Shown: positions 1 through 7,267 of the stretch, in pieces
How positions within the stretch are numbered: position 1 is the stretch's first letter
Layout of the letters: the number at the start of each line of letters is the position of its first letter
From: Wenyingzhuangia fucanilytica
GTDB lineage: Bacteria; Bacteroidota; Bacteroidia; Flavobacteriales; Flavobacteriaceae
Direction of reading: 5' to 3'
Length of the DNA: 64,000 nt
NCBI RefSeq assembly: GCF_001697185.1
Contig: NZ_CP014224.1
Coordinates: 2,046,001 to 2,110,000, forward strand
Translations under genes and position numbers: made by a program
The notes under the pieces: generated by a model
Told to the model about the DNA's origin: nothing
The model's input: the letters and a program-made list of their open reading frames with translations, nothing else
Databases searched by the model: none

Positions 1-1430
1 TGACGCATGATATTGTCTAAATCATTGTCGTATTTACGTTTGTCTAACTCTTGATTTTCTTCTAATTGAAAAGGATAATATCTTGCCCCTCTACCAATTA
101 ATTGTGCTTCTGCTACTGTTGTTTTACCAGGTGTACTCCCTTTGGCATCACGAGTATCATATAATCTTACAATATCATACAGGTTTAGGACATCCCAACC
201 CTCGTTTAATTTATCTACTGCAAAAACTGCCCTGTATTCATTACTATTATCTTCAAGACTGTTTATTACTATTTGTTTATCATCTGTATCATTTTTAGAG
301 TTTACAGATATTATTTTATCTTCTGAAAAGTCTTCCTTTATTTCATCTATTAAACCTTGAAGTGAAATATTAAGTTCTTTAAAATATGTTATTGCTTTAT
401 CTAAAATTTCATTATCTAACTTAATTAAGTCTTCTAATTTAGTTACGGTTAAGTTTTTAATTTCATCAATAAAAGCTTTTTCCATTTCTGCACTCTCAAT
501 AGTAGTTTTAGATTTAAACATTACTACTGGTTTTGCTAAAATACCTTTAGATGCAAATATTTTCTTTTTGAATTGACTAATTAACACTGCAACAACAGCA
601 CGTTGTATAGGTTGATAATCTACTTGATTTGTTTGTACTTCTTTAGAATATCCATCTTCTCTAAACTTTGCTAATGAATAATCATATAATAATTTATTAG
701 CATATTTAGAAGCTATACTTGGATGACTTAATTCTAATGTAGCAGTAAACTCCATCATTATATTTTCTGGACTTGCTAATAAAATACGTTCTACTGTGTG
801 TTCCCAACTTGTCAAATTTTCTTTTTCACTAGCTGAGTGCTTCTTTTTGGTTAACGCATTGATATGGTGAGCTTCATCACTTATTAGCACCGTTTTTCTA
901 TCTATAAAATCATCAAAAGTTATACTGTTTTCACGTGGTGCATTAAGTTTTTTATGTAAGCCTTGTATGGTAGAAAATAATATACTAATATCATCTGTAT
1001 TGGTACTTTCAAAACTATCTACTTCTGTAATATTTACATTTACACCCTCTATATTTATTTGTTCTTTAAATAAATACTTAGAGCTATTTGCATTTAAAAA
1101 ATTCTCTTTTGTTTTACGTATAATAGTATCTGTGTTAACAAAGAAAATAAAATTACGATAACCTAGTTTATACAATTCTAAAATAGCACCTGCCATTACC
1201 AATGTTTTACCAGAACCAGTTGCCATATGAAACAACACTTGTGTAGGTTTAGCTCTTAAACGTGGGTTGTTTAAGTAGTAATTGAACGCTGTAAATGCTT
1301 CTATTTGATAAGGTCTAGGAGTAAACTTTAGGTTGTTTTTTATAATTGGTGATAATTCTACAACTAAATCTCCATCTTCTATTTTACTTGCAATACGCTT
1401 GTCTAGTCTTGTTATGCCTTTTTCAATCAT
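1..1430 (-). CDS. res: Type III restriction enzyme Res subunit (partial, C-terminus outside window)
   Basis: Helicase/nuclease subunit of a type III restriction-modification system; with Mod it translocates on DNA and cuts near unmodified sites. Translating back from the ATG at 1430 gives about 476 residues with a superfamily 2 helicase core: Walker A MATGSGKT at about residues 69-76, a DEAH box in VLISDEAHH at about 185, and motif VI QLIGRGARYYPF near residue 440, the form typical of type III Res proteins. The usual C-terminal PD-(D/E)XK nuclease domain would lie beyond base 1, so completeness cannot be judged. The start overlaps the stop of the preceding gene in an ATGA arrangement (4 bp), so it is translated from the mod operon. 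No frameshift is visible in the part present. Confidence 0.9.
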   Translation of the reverse strand, partial: MIEKGITRLDKRIASKIEDGDLVVELSPIIKNNLKFTPRPYQIEAFTAFNYYLNNPRLRAKPTQVLFHMATGSGKTLVMAGAILELYKLGYRNFIFFVNTDTIIRKTKENFLNANSSKYLFKEQINIEGVNVNITEVDSFESTNTDDISILFSTIQGLHKKLNAPRENSITFDDFIDRKTVLISDEAHHINALTKKKHSASEKENLTSWEHTVERILLASPENIMMEFTATLELSHPSIASKYANKLLYDYSLAKFREDGYSKEVQTNQVDYQPIQRAVVAVLISQFKKKIFASKGILAKPVVMFKSKTTIESAEMEKAFIDEIKNLTVTKLEDLIKLDNEILDKAITYFKELNISLQGLIDEIKEDFSEDKIISVNSKNDTDDKQIVINSLEDNSNEYRAVFAVDKLNEGWDVLNLYDIVRLYDTRDAKGSTPGKTTVAEAQLIGRGARYYPFQLEENQELDKRKYDNDLDNIMR

Positions 1431-2089
1431 AGTATCTGGCTTGATATAGGTTTGTAATGTTTTGATAATTCAGTTAAATAATTATCAATTTGGCTAACTG
1501 TACCAAATCTTGTTTTTTCACCTGCTTTAATTATTTTACACTCATTAATAACATCTGTAGTTATAGAACCAACTATTATTAATTTTTTTAGAGATTCTAT
1601 GTTTTTAATATCACTAACGATGTAATATACAAGAATCATAAAATCTTTACCCTCTTTAGAAGCCTGAACAACTGGATACATAAAAACCCAATTTTGATTA
1701 GGTTTTTTTGCCGTATAAGCTGTCTTTACGTCACAATAAAGAGTTTTGTTATTTATTTCAATTTTTATATCCCATTTGTCATAAAAATACTCCTTCACCA
1801 AAGAGCTACTTTCCGAAGAATAATCATTTGACTCAATAATTTCTATAATTCTTTTTATGTCGTGATTCTTTTCCCAACTAGAAACTTTAACGTTATTAAA
1901 ACTATTTAAAAAATAATCTGAAATTACTGCTTCTGTAACATATCCTATAAAAGAATCGTGACCAACTATTGTAAATTTATCAAAATTCATATTTACTTTT
2001 TGTAAATAATCCTTACACTCATTTCTAAATATTTCAAATGCTTTAGCTTTTACAAACAGGTCTTTCGAAAAATTATTAACTTCTATCAT
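1427..2089 (-). CDS. Uncharacterised nuclease-like protein between mod and res
   Basis: A 220-residue protein of no family I recognise, encoded inside a type III restriction-modification operon. It overlaps the end of mod by 14 bp and the start of res by 4 bp, so it is almost certainly co-translated with them. Its middle contains WDIKIE at about residues 107-112, then a short beta-strand ending in CDVKTA at about 119-124. A hydrophobic strand with Asp, then D-V-K, is the usual shape of a PD-(D/E)XK nuclease active site, and an acidic helix (TEAVISDYF, about residue 52) precedes it as in that fold. No signal peptide or membrane segment is seen. A nuclease or DNA-binding accessory role is inference; the coding call itself is secure. 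Confidence 0.8.
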   Translation of the reverse strand: MIEVNNFSKDLFVKAKAFEIFRNECKDYLQKVNMNFDKFTIVGHDSFIGYVTEAVISDYFLNSFNNVKVSSWEKNHDIKRIIEIIESNDYSSESSSLVKEYFYDKWDIKIEINNKTLYCDVKTAYTAKKPNQNWVFMYPVVQASKEGKDFMILVYYIVSDIKNIESLKKLIIVGSITTDVINECKIIKAGEKTRFGTVSQIDNYLTELSKHYKPISSQIL

Positions 2090-3920
2090 AAAAACCTTTA
2101 TTTAAACCTACTATTGTATCGGGAACTTTAAAAGTTGCATCCTCAATTTCACTATAATTTAAGTAAAGTTGATTTTTATCTAAGATCTGAACTAAATAAT
2201 ATTGCATAGTCTCTAATGATGCTGTTTTAAAAGCTTCTAAACGAGAATTAAACATATCCTTATCAAATTGGTAAGAAAGGAATGCCTTGTTTTGCATTTC
2301 TTCCCAAACCATTAAGACATCCTCTTTAGTTTTAGCTTCCTGAATATTATTTATAAAATATTGGTTGTACTGCATTAATTCCGCATATACAAAAGAACCA
2401 CCTCCTTTCCATTGAACATCTTTTGAAATCCCCCCTTGTTCACCTTCAATTACTTTATTAAGTCTTTCTGTTGTAACTGTATTTATATAGTCCATTTGCT
2501 CAACACCTATATACTTACGATTCATTTTATGAGCAACCGATGCGGTTGTACCACTACCTAAAAAGAAATCTAAAACAATATCATTTTCATTAGTAGCTAA
2601 CTCAATAACCCTTTTTATTAATTTTTCAGGTTTAGGATAAGAAAAAATATTTTTATTAAATAATGATTTTAACTCTCGTGTAGCTTCTTGATTAGAACCT
2701 AAATCATCCCACCAGGAATTGGGTACAACTCCATTTTCTTTTTTCTCCGACAAAAAAAGTTTATATCTAGGTTTGCCTTCACCACCTCGAGGAAAAACAA
2801 GTCTATTGTCTTTCTCTAAATTATCATAAGTATCTTTTTTAAACCTCCATTCATCTTCAATAAGTCTACCTGTAGGTGTTTTTATGGTATATTTTGAGCC
2901 TCCGCCATTTGTACAAGGCATTGTAACATATGAACCTCTTGGGTCGTTATCAGGATTTTTATATTTTGACTCATCAATATTAGGTTTTATTTTATTTAAA
3001 AAAGATTGATTTGATTTTGAATAACAAAGAATATAGTCGTGAATAGGTGATATATTCTTACTTAAATTCGCCTGTGATTTTCTTCTTCTGTAGACAATAC
3101 AAGAAATGAAGTTTTCCCTATTAAATATTTCATCCATTACAACCTTTAAATAAGCTTGTTCAGAATCATCACATTGAACAAAAATAACACCATCTTCTTT
3201 TAATAAATCTTTTGCAATTACAAGACGGTTTTTAATAAATGTTAACCAAGCTGAGTGGTTAAAAGAATCATTGTATTTAAAATCATCATTACCTGTATTA
3301 TAAGGTGGATCAATGTATATTAATTTTATTTTACCTCTATGTGTTTTTAATAGAGAAGAGATTACTAACAAATTATTACCTTTTAAGATTAGGTTTTCAT
3401 CTCCTTTAATGTCGGTTACATTATGCACACCATCTTTATCGTATTTTTTGAAGTTGGTAAATGCCTTTGCATCTAATAATCTATCTACATTATCGGGTGC
3501 AAGGGTTTCATTCCAAAATATCTCATTTCTCTTTTGGTCTTCTTTATTTTGCCCTCCTTCTAAAACGCAATCTTTATGAGGCCACACTAATACAACATCA
3601 TTTTTAGCTTTTATAAAATTATCTGTAGAGTCATCATTTATTGCTAATCCTATTTTGTTTTTAAATGCTGTGTAGCTATCTGGTAAGAAAGATTTATTGT
3701 TTACAAACCTTTGAAACTTAATTTTATCGAATACTAATACATTTTCTACTTCTTGGAAAAAGTGTTTTTTAAACGTATCATTTTTGATTAATAGACTTAT
3801 TAGAAATGGCTCTACTTTTAAAGCTGCTTCTATAATCTTATTTTTATTTAATTGATTGTCTACTACTAAGTTATCTTCGTTTTTAAGTAGTTCTATAAGG
3901 TCTTGTTGTAAGTTTTGCAT
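2076..3920 (-). CDS. mod: Type III restriction-modification methyltransferase Mod
   Basis: Adenine-N6 DNA methyltransferase and specificity subunit of the type III system. The catalytic motif DPPY (IYIDPPYNTGND) is near residue 203 and the AdoMet-binding motif (LDFFLGSGTTA) near residue 453. DPPY before FxGxG is the order of beta-class methyltransferases such as Mod; the stretch between them should hold the target recognition domain. Length (614 residues) is normal for the family. It is the first gene of a leftward operon mod, nuclease-like gene, res. No simple-sequence repeat is seen inside the gene, so there is no sign of the phase variation known for some type III mod genes. Confidence 0.95.
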   Translation of the reverse strand: MQNLQQDLIELLKNEDNLVVDNQLNKNKIIEAALKVEPFLISLLIKNDTFKKHFFQEVENVLVFDKIKFQRFVNNKSFLPDSYTAFKNKIGLAINDDSTDNFIKAKNDVVLVWPHKDCVLEGGQNKEDQKRNEIFWNETLAPDNVDRLLDAKAFTNFKKYDKDGVHNVTDIKGDENLILKGNNLLVISSLLKTHRGKIKLIYIDPPYNTGNDDFKYNDSFNHSAWLTFIKNRLVIAKDLLKEDGVIFVQCDDSEQAYLKVVMDEIFNRENFISCIVYRRRKSQANLSKNISPIHDYILCYSKSNQSFLNKIKPNIDESKYKNPDNDPRGSYVTMPCTNGGGSKYTIKTPTGRLIEDEWRFKKDTYDNLEKDNRLVFPRGGEGKPRYKLFLSEKKENGVVPNSWWDDLGSNQEATRELKSLFNKNIFSYPKPEKLIKRVIELATNENDIVLDFFLGSGTTASVAHKMNRKYIGVEQMDYINTVTTERLNKVIEGEQGGISKDVQWKGGGSFVYAELMQYNQYFINNIQEAKTKEDVLMVWEEMQNKAFLSYQFDKDMFNSRLEAFKTASLETMQYYLVQILDKNQLYLNYSEIEDATFKVPDTIVGLNKGFYDRS

Positions 3921-3930
3921 TTTATATTAT

Positions 3931-3945
3931 TGATATTTAATATCA
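3931..3945. promoter_or_regulatory. 15-bp palindrome just upstream of mod
   Basis: TGATATTTAATATCA is a perfect palindrome about its central base, ending 11 bp before the mod start codon. It could be an operator for the restriction-modification operon, but no regulator is encoded nearby and AT-rich DNA throws up such palindromes by chance. Confidence 0.25.
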
Positions 3946-4022
3946 GTTATTTTAAACATATAAAAATATGTTTTGTATTAGGAAGTAAGCAATATATAAT
4001 AATATTTTTTATAATTATTTCG

Positions 4023-4484
4023 TTATGAATTAAATGGTATAATTCTATTAATATCATATTTACTGTAATTGGACCATTTCCCATTATTTTTATGATAATT
4101 ACCTTTTTGTATATGTTCTTGATATAACATATACATGTCATTAATAACTTCTTCTAAGCTTAGATATGCTAAAGATTCTTCTGTAATGATTAAATTATCA
4201 TACTGTTTGTGGAATTCATCTAACCCTACTAAGTTTTCTTTATCATAAATTCTTAGCACAAATTCTTCTTCGGCTTCACAAAATAAAAGCTCTACCATAT
4301 GTGGTAAATTCATGTTTTGAGCTTCTGTTATCAAGTCATTTATTGTAATTAATGGTTTATCTAGACTTATAATTGTTGAAGCACCTACCAAGTATGGTAT
4401 TGTTAAGCCATTGTAATAATCATCATTTTCATAAAATGATTTTAGTACTTGGAACCAAAAAGGATAATTAGTATTCATAAACAT
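4023..4484 (-). CDS. Hypothetical protein, 153 aa
   Basis: I do not recognise this protein. It is acidic (repeated Glu/Asp, for instance EAEEEFVLRIYDKENL near residues 70-85), with no signal peptide, membrane segment or obvious catalytic motif, so it is probably a soluble cytoplasmic protein. It is divergent from umuC and separated from the mod operon by about 100 bp. ATG at 4484 is followed two codons later by another ATG (4478), which may be the real start. Its place in accessory DNA suggests a horizontally acquired gene; an immunity or SMI1/KNR4-like scaffold role is possible from general composition but unproven. Confidence 0.6.
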   Translation of the reverse strand: MFMNTNYPFWFQVLKSFYENDDYYNGLTIPYLVGASTIISLDKPLITINDLITEAQNMNLPHMVELLFCEAEEEFVLRIYDKENLVGLDEFHKQYDNLIITEESLAYLSLEEVINDMYMLYQEHIQKGNYHKNNGKWSNYSKYDINRIIPFNS

Positions 4485-4529
4485 TTATTTTCTCATCATT
4501 CAACTAATATAATCATTCGTTTTATTTTA

Positions 4530-4551
4530 AATTACGGTAATCCTTGTAATT
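4530..4551. promoter_or_regulatory. Inverted repeat upstream of umuC
   Basis: AATTAC (4530-4535) and GTAATT (4546-4551) form 6-bp inverted arms with a 10-bp gap, about 50 bp upstream of the umuC promoter. A second short inverted repeat ACAA-N5-TTGT (4575-4587) touches the -33 element. Either could be the operator through which the genes respond to DNA damage, but I know no confirmed SOS box for this lineage to compare with. Confidence 0.25.
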
Positions 4552-4583
4552 GTGTAGGTACAGCACACTTATCAACAATTTAT

Positions 4584-4612
4584 TTGTATTTGATTGAACT
4601 AGATTAACTTTG
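4584..4612 (+). promoter_or_regulatory. Bacteroidota-type promoter of umuC, leaderless or nearly so
   Basis: TTG at 4584-4586, an 18-bp gap, then TAACTTTG at 4605-4612, matching TTG-N17-23-TAnnTTTG. The umuC ATG lies at 4618, only 5 bp after the -7 element, so transcription should start at or within a base or two of the start codon. Confidence 0.6.
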
Positions 4613-4617
4613 TATTT

Positions 4618-5871
4618 ATGTATGCACTTGTAGATTGTAATAATTTTTATGCGAGTTGTGAACGAGTTTTTAGACCTCATCTCAACGGAAAACCTATTGC
4701 TGTGTTATCAAATAACGATGGTTGTGTGATAGCGCGTAGCAATGAGGCTAAGAAGTTTGTTCCTATGGGAGCTGTAGCTTTTAAGTATAAAGAAATTTTT
4801 AAGCAGTATCAAATTCATGTGTTTTCTAGTAATTATGCTTTGTATGGTGATTTGAGTAATCGTGTTATGAATACCTTACGAACCTTTACTCCAGATATTG
4901 AAATCTATTCTATTGATGAAGCATTTTTAGAGTTTAAAGGTTTTGATCATTATGATTTACAAAGTTATGGTGTAAAAATGAGAGAAACTGTATTGCAGCA
5001 TGTGGGAATTCCAGTTAGCATTGGGTTTGCTAATACGAAGGCACTAAGTAAAATATCAAATAAGATAGCTAAGAAGTTTCCGGAAAGAACCAACGGTTCT
5101 TATGTAATAGATACTGAAGAGAAACGAATTAAAGCATTGAAGTGGACTAAAATAGAAGATGTTTGGGGAATTGGGAGAAAGTTTTCTCAACGTTTACAAG
5201 CTAAAAATATCATGACTGCTTATGACTTTACGCAACTACAAGATTCATGGGTACAAAAAGAGTTTTCTATTGTAGGGTTACGTTTAAAACACGAATTAGA
5301 GGGAAAACCTAGACTGTCTTTAGATGAGGTTAAAAACAAGAAAGCAATTTCAACTACTAGAAGTTTTGACAGGGATATAAGCGATTATTTTAGCTTAAAG
5401 GAGCGAGTAGCCACTTTTGCTTGTTCATGTGCTGAGAAGCTAAGAAAACAAGACAGCAACTGTACTTTGATAATGGTTTTTGTGTTGACCAATTACCATA
5501 AAAAGAACCAGGCACAGTATAGTAGAAATATTACGGTACAATTGCCTTATCCAACCTCATCGAGTATTACGATAAGTCAGTATGCACAAAAGGCTTTAAA
5601 AGCAATTTACAAAGAGGGTTATGCTTATAAAAAAGCAGGAGTAATTGTTATGGGAATTAGGCCAAATAACGAAACACAATTGAATTTGTTTGTGAATGAG
5701 AACCCTAAACACAATCCTTTGATGAAAACTATTGATGATATTAATCGTAAATTAGGAGTACGCAAATTAAAAATTGGTGGTCAAGGTTTAGGACGAACTT
5801 GGAAAATGAAACAAGAGCGATTGAGTCCTAGATTTACGACTCACTGGGATGAGGTTTTAGAAGTTGATTAA
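4618..5871 (+). CDS. umuC: DNA polymerase V catalytic subunit UmuC (Y-family)
   Basis: Error-prone translesion DNA polymerase. The N-terminus [18 protein letters not shown] carries catalytic Asp6, and [11 protein letters not shown] carries Asp100-Glu101, the metal-binding acidic pair of Y-family polymerases. Helix-hairpin-helix (about 160-205) and little-finger regions follow, and the C-terminal [19 protein letters not shown] matches the UmuC tail. At 417 residues it is full length. It is followed after one base by umuD, so the order is umuC-umuD, the reverse of Escherichia coli. Such pairs often sit on mobile elements in Bacteroidota, which fits the accessory setting here. Confidence 0.95.
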   Translation: MYALVDCNNFYASCERVFRPHLNGKPIAVLSNNDGCVIARSNEAKKFVPMGAVAFKYKEIFKQYQIHVFSSNYALYGDLSNRVMNTLRTFTPDIEIYSIDEAFLEFKGFDHYDLQSYGVKMRETVLQHVGIPVSIGFANTKALSKISNKIAKKFPERTNGSYVIDTEEKRIKALKWTKIEDVWGIGRKFSQRLQAKNIMTAYDFTQLQDSWVQKEFSIVGLRLKHELEGKPRLSLDEVKNKKAISTTRSFDRDISDYFSLKERVATFACSCAEKLRKQDSNCTLIMVFVLTNYHKKNQAQYSRNITVQLPYPTSSSITISQYAQKALKAIYKEGYAYKKAGVIVMGIRPNNETQLNLFVNENPKHNPLMKTIDDINRKLGVRKLKIGGQGLGRTWKMKQERLSPRFTTHWDEVLEVD

Positions 5872-5872
5872 C

Positions 5873-6325
5873 ATGAAAATAATTAAAGTAGCAAAAGGTT
5901 TAAGTGGTGAGTTAGAAATGGTGCCTTTCAGAATTTCTGAAGATGGTGTTTATGTTCCTTATTATGAAGATGGTGTTCAAGCAGGCTTTCCAAGTCCTGC
6001 TGATGACTTTAAAGAACAAAGACTGAGTTTAGATGCTAAATTATTAAGCAAGCCTAATAGTACATTTATTGTAAGGGTAAAAGGAAACTCAATGTTTGAT
6101 ACTTTACATGTTGGAGATTTATTAATCGTAAGAGCAGACTTAAATTTAGAGGATAATGATATTGGGATTCTATCAGTAAACAACAATGATTTTACTGTGA
6201 AAAGATTAGATAAATCAAGAAACTTACTTGTTGCTGACAATGAAGATTTTCCTAATATTGAGATTAATGAAGATGATGTAATTCAGTGTAGAGGGGTTGT
6301 AAAACACTTGATTAGAGATTTATAA
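5873..6325 (+). CDS. umuD: UmuD-like S24 family autopeptidase
   Basis: Self-cleaving partner of UmuC; the RecA filament triggers cleavage to UmuD'. The ATG at 5873, one base after the umuC stop, gives 150 residues; a TTG nine bases upstream inside umuC is less likely. The predicted cleavage site is Ala37-Gly38 (VQAGFPSPADD), nucleophile Ser73 (KGNSMFDT) and general base Lys110 (FTVKRL), all in the S24/LexA arrangement. There is no N-terminal DNA-binding domain, which separates it from LexA. It is translationally coupled to umuC. Confidence 0.93.
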   Translation: MKIIKVAKGLSGELEMVPFRISEDGVYVPYYEDGVQAGFPSPADDFKEQRLSLDAKLLSKPNSTFIVRVKGNSMFDTLHVGDLLIVRADLNLEDNDIGILSVNNNDFTVKRLDKSRNLLVADNEDFPNIEINEDDVIQCRGVVKHLIRDL

Positions 6326-6328
6326 AAA

Positions 6329-6353
6329 ACCTCCATTAAAAAATAATGGAGGT
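6329..6353 (-). terminator. Perfect hairpin after umuD, T-tract on the minus strand
   Basis: ACCTCCATTA (6329-6338) pairs perfectly with TAATGGAGGT (6344-6353) around a five-A loop. The run of A on the left gives a U-tract only for leftward transcripts, while rightward transcripts would end in A-rich sequence. It may block antisense transcription into umuCD, or act as a weak terminator of umuD. Confidence 0.5.
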
Positions 6354-6437
6354 AAAAAAAACGCTAAAAACATTTAAAACATTTTTAGACAGTTACTAAA
6401 ATAACTAATTATTTTTTAAATTGAAATAAAAAATAGC

Positions 6438-6557
6438 ATGAATGATTTACCTCAATTTAGAAGAACTCAATTTAAGCTTGGTATAATTTGTATGATAATT
6501 ATGTTCGTTATATATGTTATAGAAGAACTCTTAAAATATTTAAATGTGCTTCCATAG
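6438..6557 (+). CDS. Possible 39-residue membrane peptide upstream of SRAP gene
   Basis: A short open frame from ATG at 6438 to TAG at 6555-6557. The peptide starts MNDLPQFRRTQFKLG, then has a strongly hydrophobic stretch (GIICMIIMFVIYVI), then EELLKYLNVLP. Basic residues before a single membrane span and acidic residues after it are what a small inner-membrane protein looks like. It overlaps the first 14 bases of the next gene in another frame, suggesting translational coupling. No homologue is known to me, and chance is not excluded at this length. Confidence 0.4.
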   Translation: MNDLPQFRRTQFKLGIICMIIMFVIYVIEELLKYLNVLP

Positions 6558-7143
6558 TAAACAAACAAAAAAAGCCAAAGAGGTGTCGAATCGATTTGAA
6601 GCTGAAATAGAAGATATAGACAACTTTCCTATATCTGAACATTTTGTAGGTTTTGAATATCCAAAAACACCAATTATTACCAATGAAAATATACAATTGG
6701 TACAAAATGTTTCTTGGGGATTACATCCTCATTGGGCACCAGATGATTGGAACAGGAACTATACTTTAAACGCAAGGATTGAAACCTTAGCAGAAAAACC
6801 ATCTTTTAAAAACATTCAAGATAATAGATGCATTATTATTGTTGATGGTTTTTACGAATGGCAACATTATTACGGTCAGAAAGTAAAATATGAAATAGGA
6901 AACAAAAATGAATTGTTTGCTTTGGCAGGTTTGTATGATGAGCATGATGGTGTAAAATCTTATACAATAATTACAACCGAAGCTCAAGGTATTATGAAAG
7001 AAATACATAATACAAAACTCCGTATGCCTTACGCTTTTACGGAGTTGGATAAAATGCATTCCTGGTTACAAGGTAACCAGGTTGATAATTTTTATGATTT
7101 TACTGCTATTCAGTTAGATGATAAGCAAGGGGTGTTGTTTTAA
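6544..7143 (+). CDS. yedK: SOS response-associated peptidase family protein (SRAP, YedK/HMCES-like)
   Basis: Shields abasic sites in single-stranded DNA by forming a covalent DNA-protein crosslink through its second residue. The start at 6544 puts Cys2 (MCFHSKQ) at the N-terminus after Met removal, which the chemistry requires. Matching active-site residues are Asn76 (LNARIE), Glu105 (DGFYEW) and His155 (EIHNTKLRMP). The 199-residue length is usual. It lies downstream of umuCD in the same direction, fitting a DNA-damage tolerance group, although about 200 bp of AT-rich sequence with a hairpin separates them. Confidence 0.92.
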   Translation: MCFHSKQTKKAKEVSNRFEAEIEDIDNFPISEHFVGFEYPKTPIITNENIQLVQNVSWGLHPHWAPDDWNRNYTLNARIETLAEKPSFKNIQDNRCIIIVDGFYEWQHYYGQKVKYEIGNKNELFALAGLYDEHDGVKSYTIITTEAQGIMKEIHNTKLRMPYAFTELDKMHSWLQGNQVDNFYDFTAIQLDDKQGVLF

Positions 7144-7231
7144 CGTGTTTTAAGCAACTAAATTAGTAAATAATTACCGACCAAGAAAGTCCGCGAGGAT
7201 TTCGTAAGTAAGCAAAAAGCCAGCAATAAAT

Positions 7232-7255
7232 TATATACGGTGTTACCTGCAGGCC
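7232..7255. repeat. Left inverted repeat of a possible gene cassette
   Basis: This 24-bp stretch, containing TTACCTGCAGGCC, is the imperfect reverse complement of 9471-9494 (GGCTTGCAGGTAA at its core, 12 of 13 matching, plus a shared TATAT). The pair brackets the large ATPase gene closely. The preceding sequence (7144-7231) is non-coding; I see no gene in it. Confidence 0.45.
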
Positions 7256-7267
7256 TTAATTCTTATT

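Noticed and set aside
3947-4141. 64-codon minus-strand frame overlapping the 153-residue gene
   Set aside because: Alternative frame of the same DNA with Ile/Lys-rich composition typical of AT-rich chance frames.
5864-5872. TTG start for umuD three codons upstream
   Set aside because: The ATG at 5873 directly follows the umuC stop and gives the normal N-terminus; the TTG lies within umuC.
6329-6353. Simple rightward terminator of umuD
   Set aside because: The hairpin is followed by A, not T, on the plus strand, so the rightward reading is doubtful; listed with its T-tract on the minus strand.
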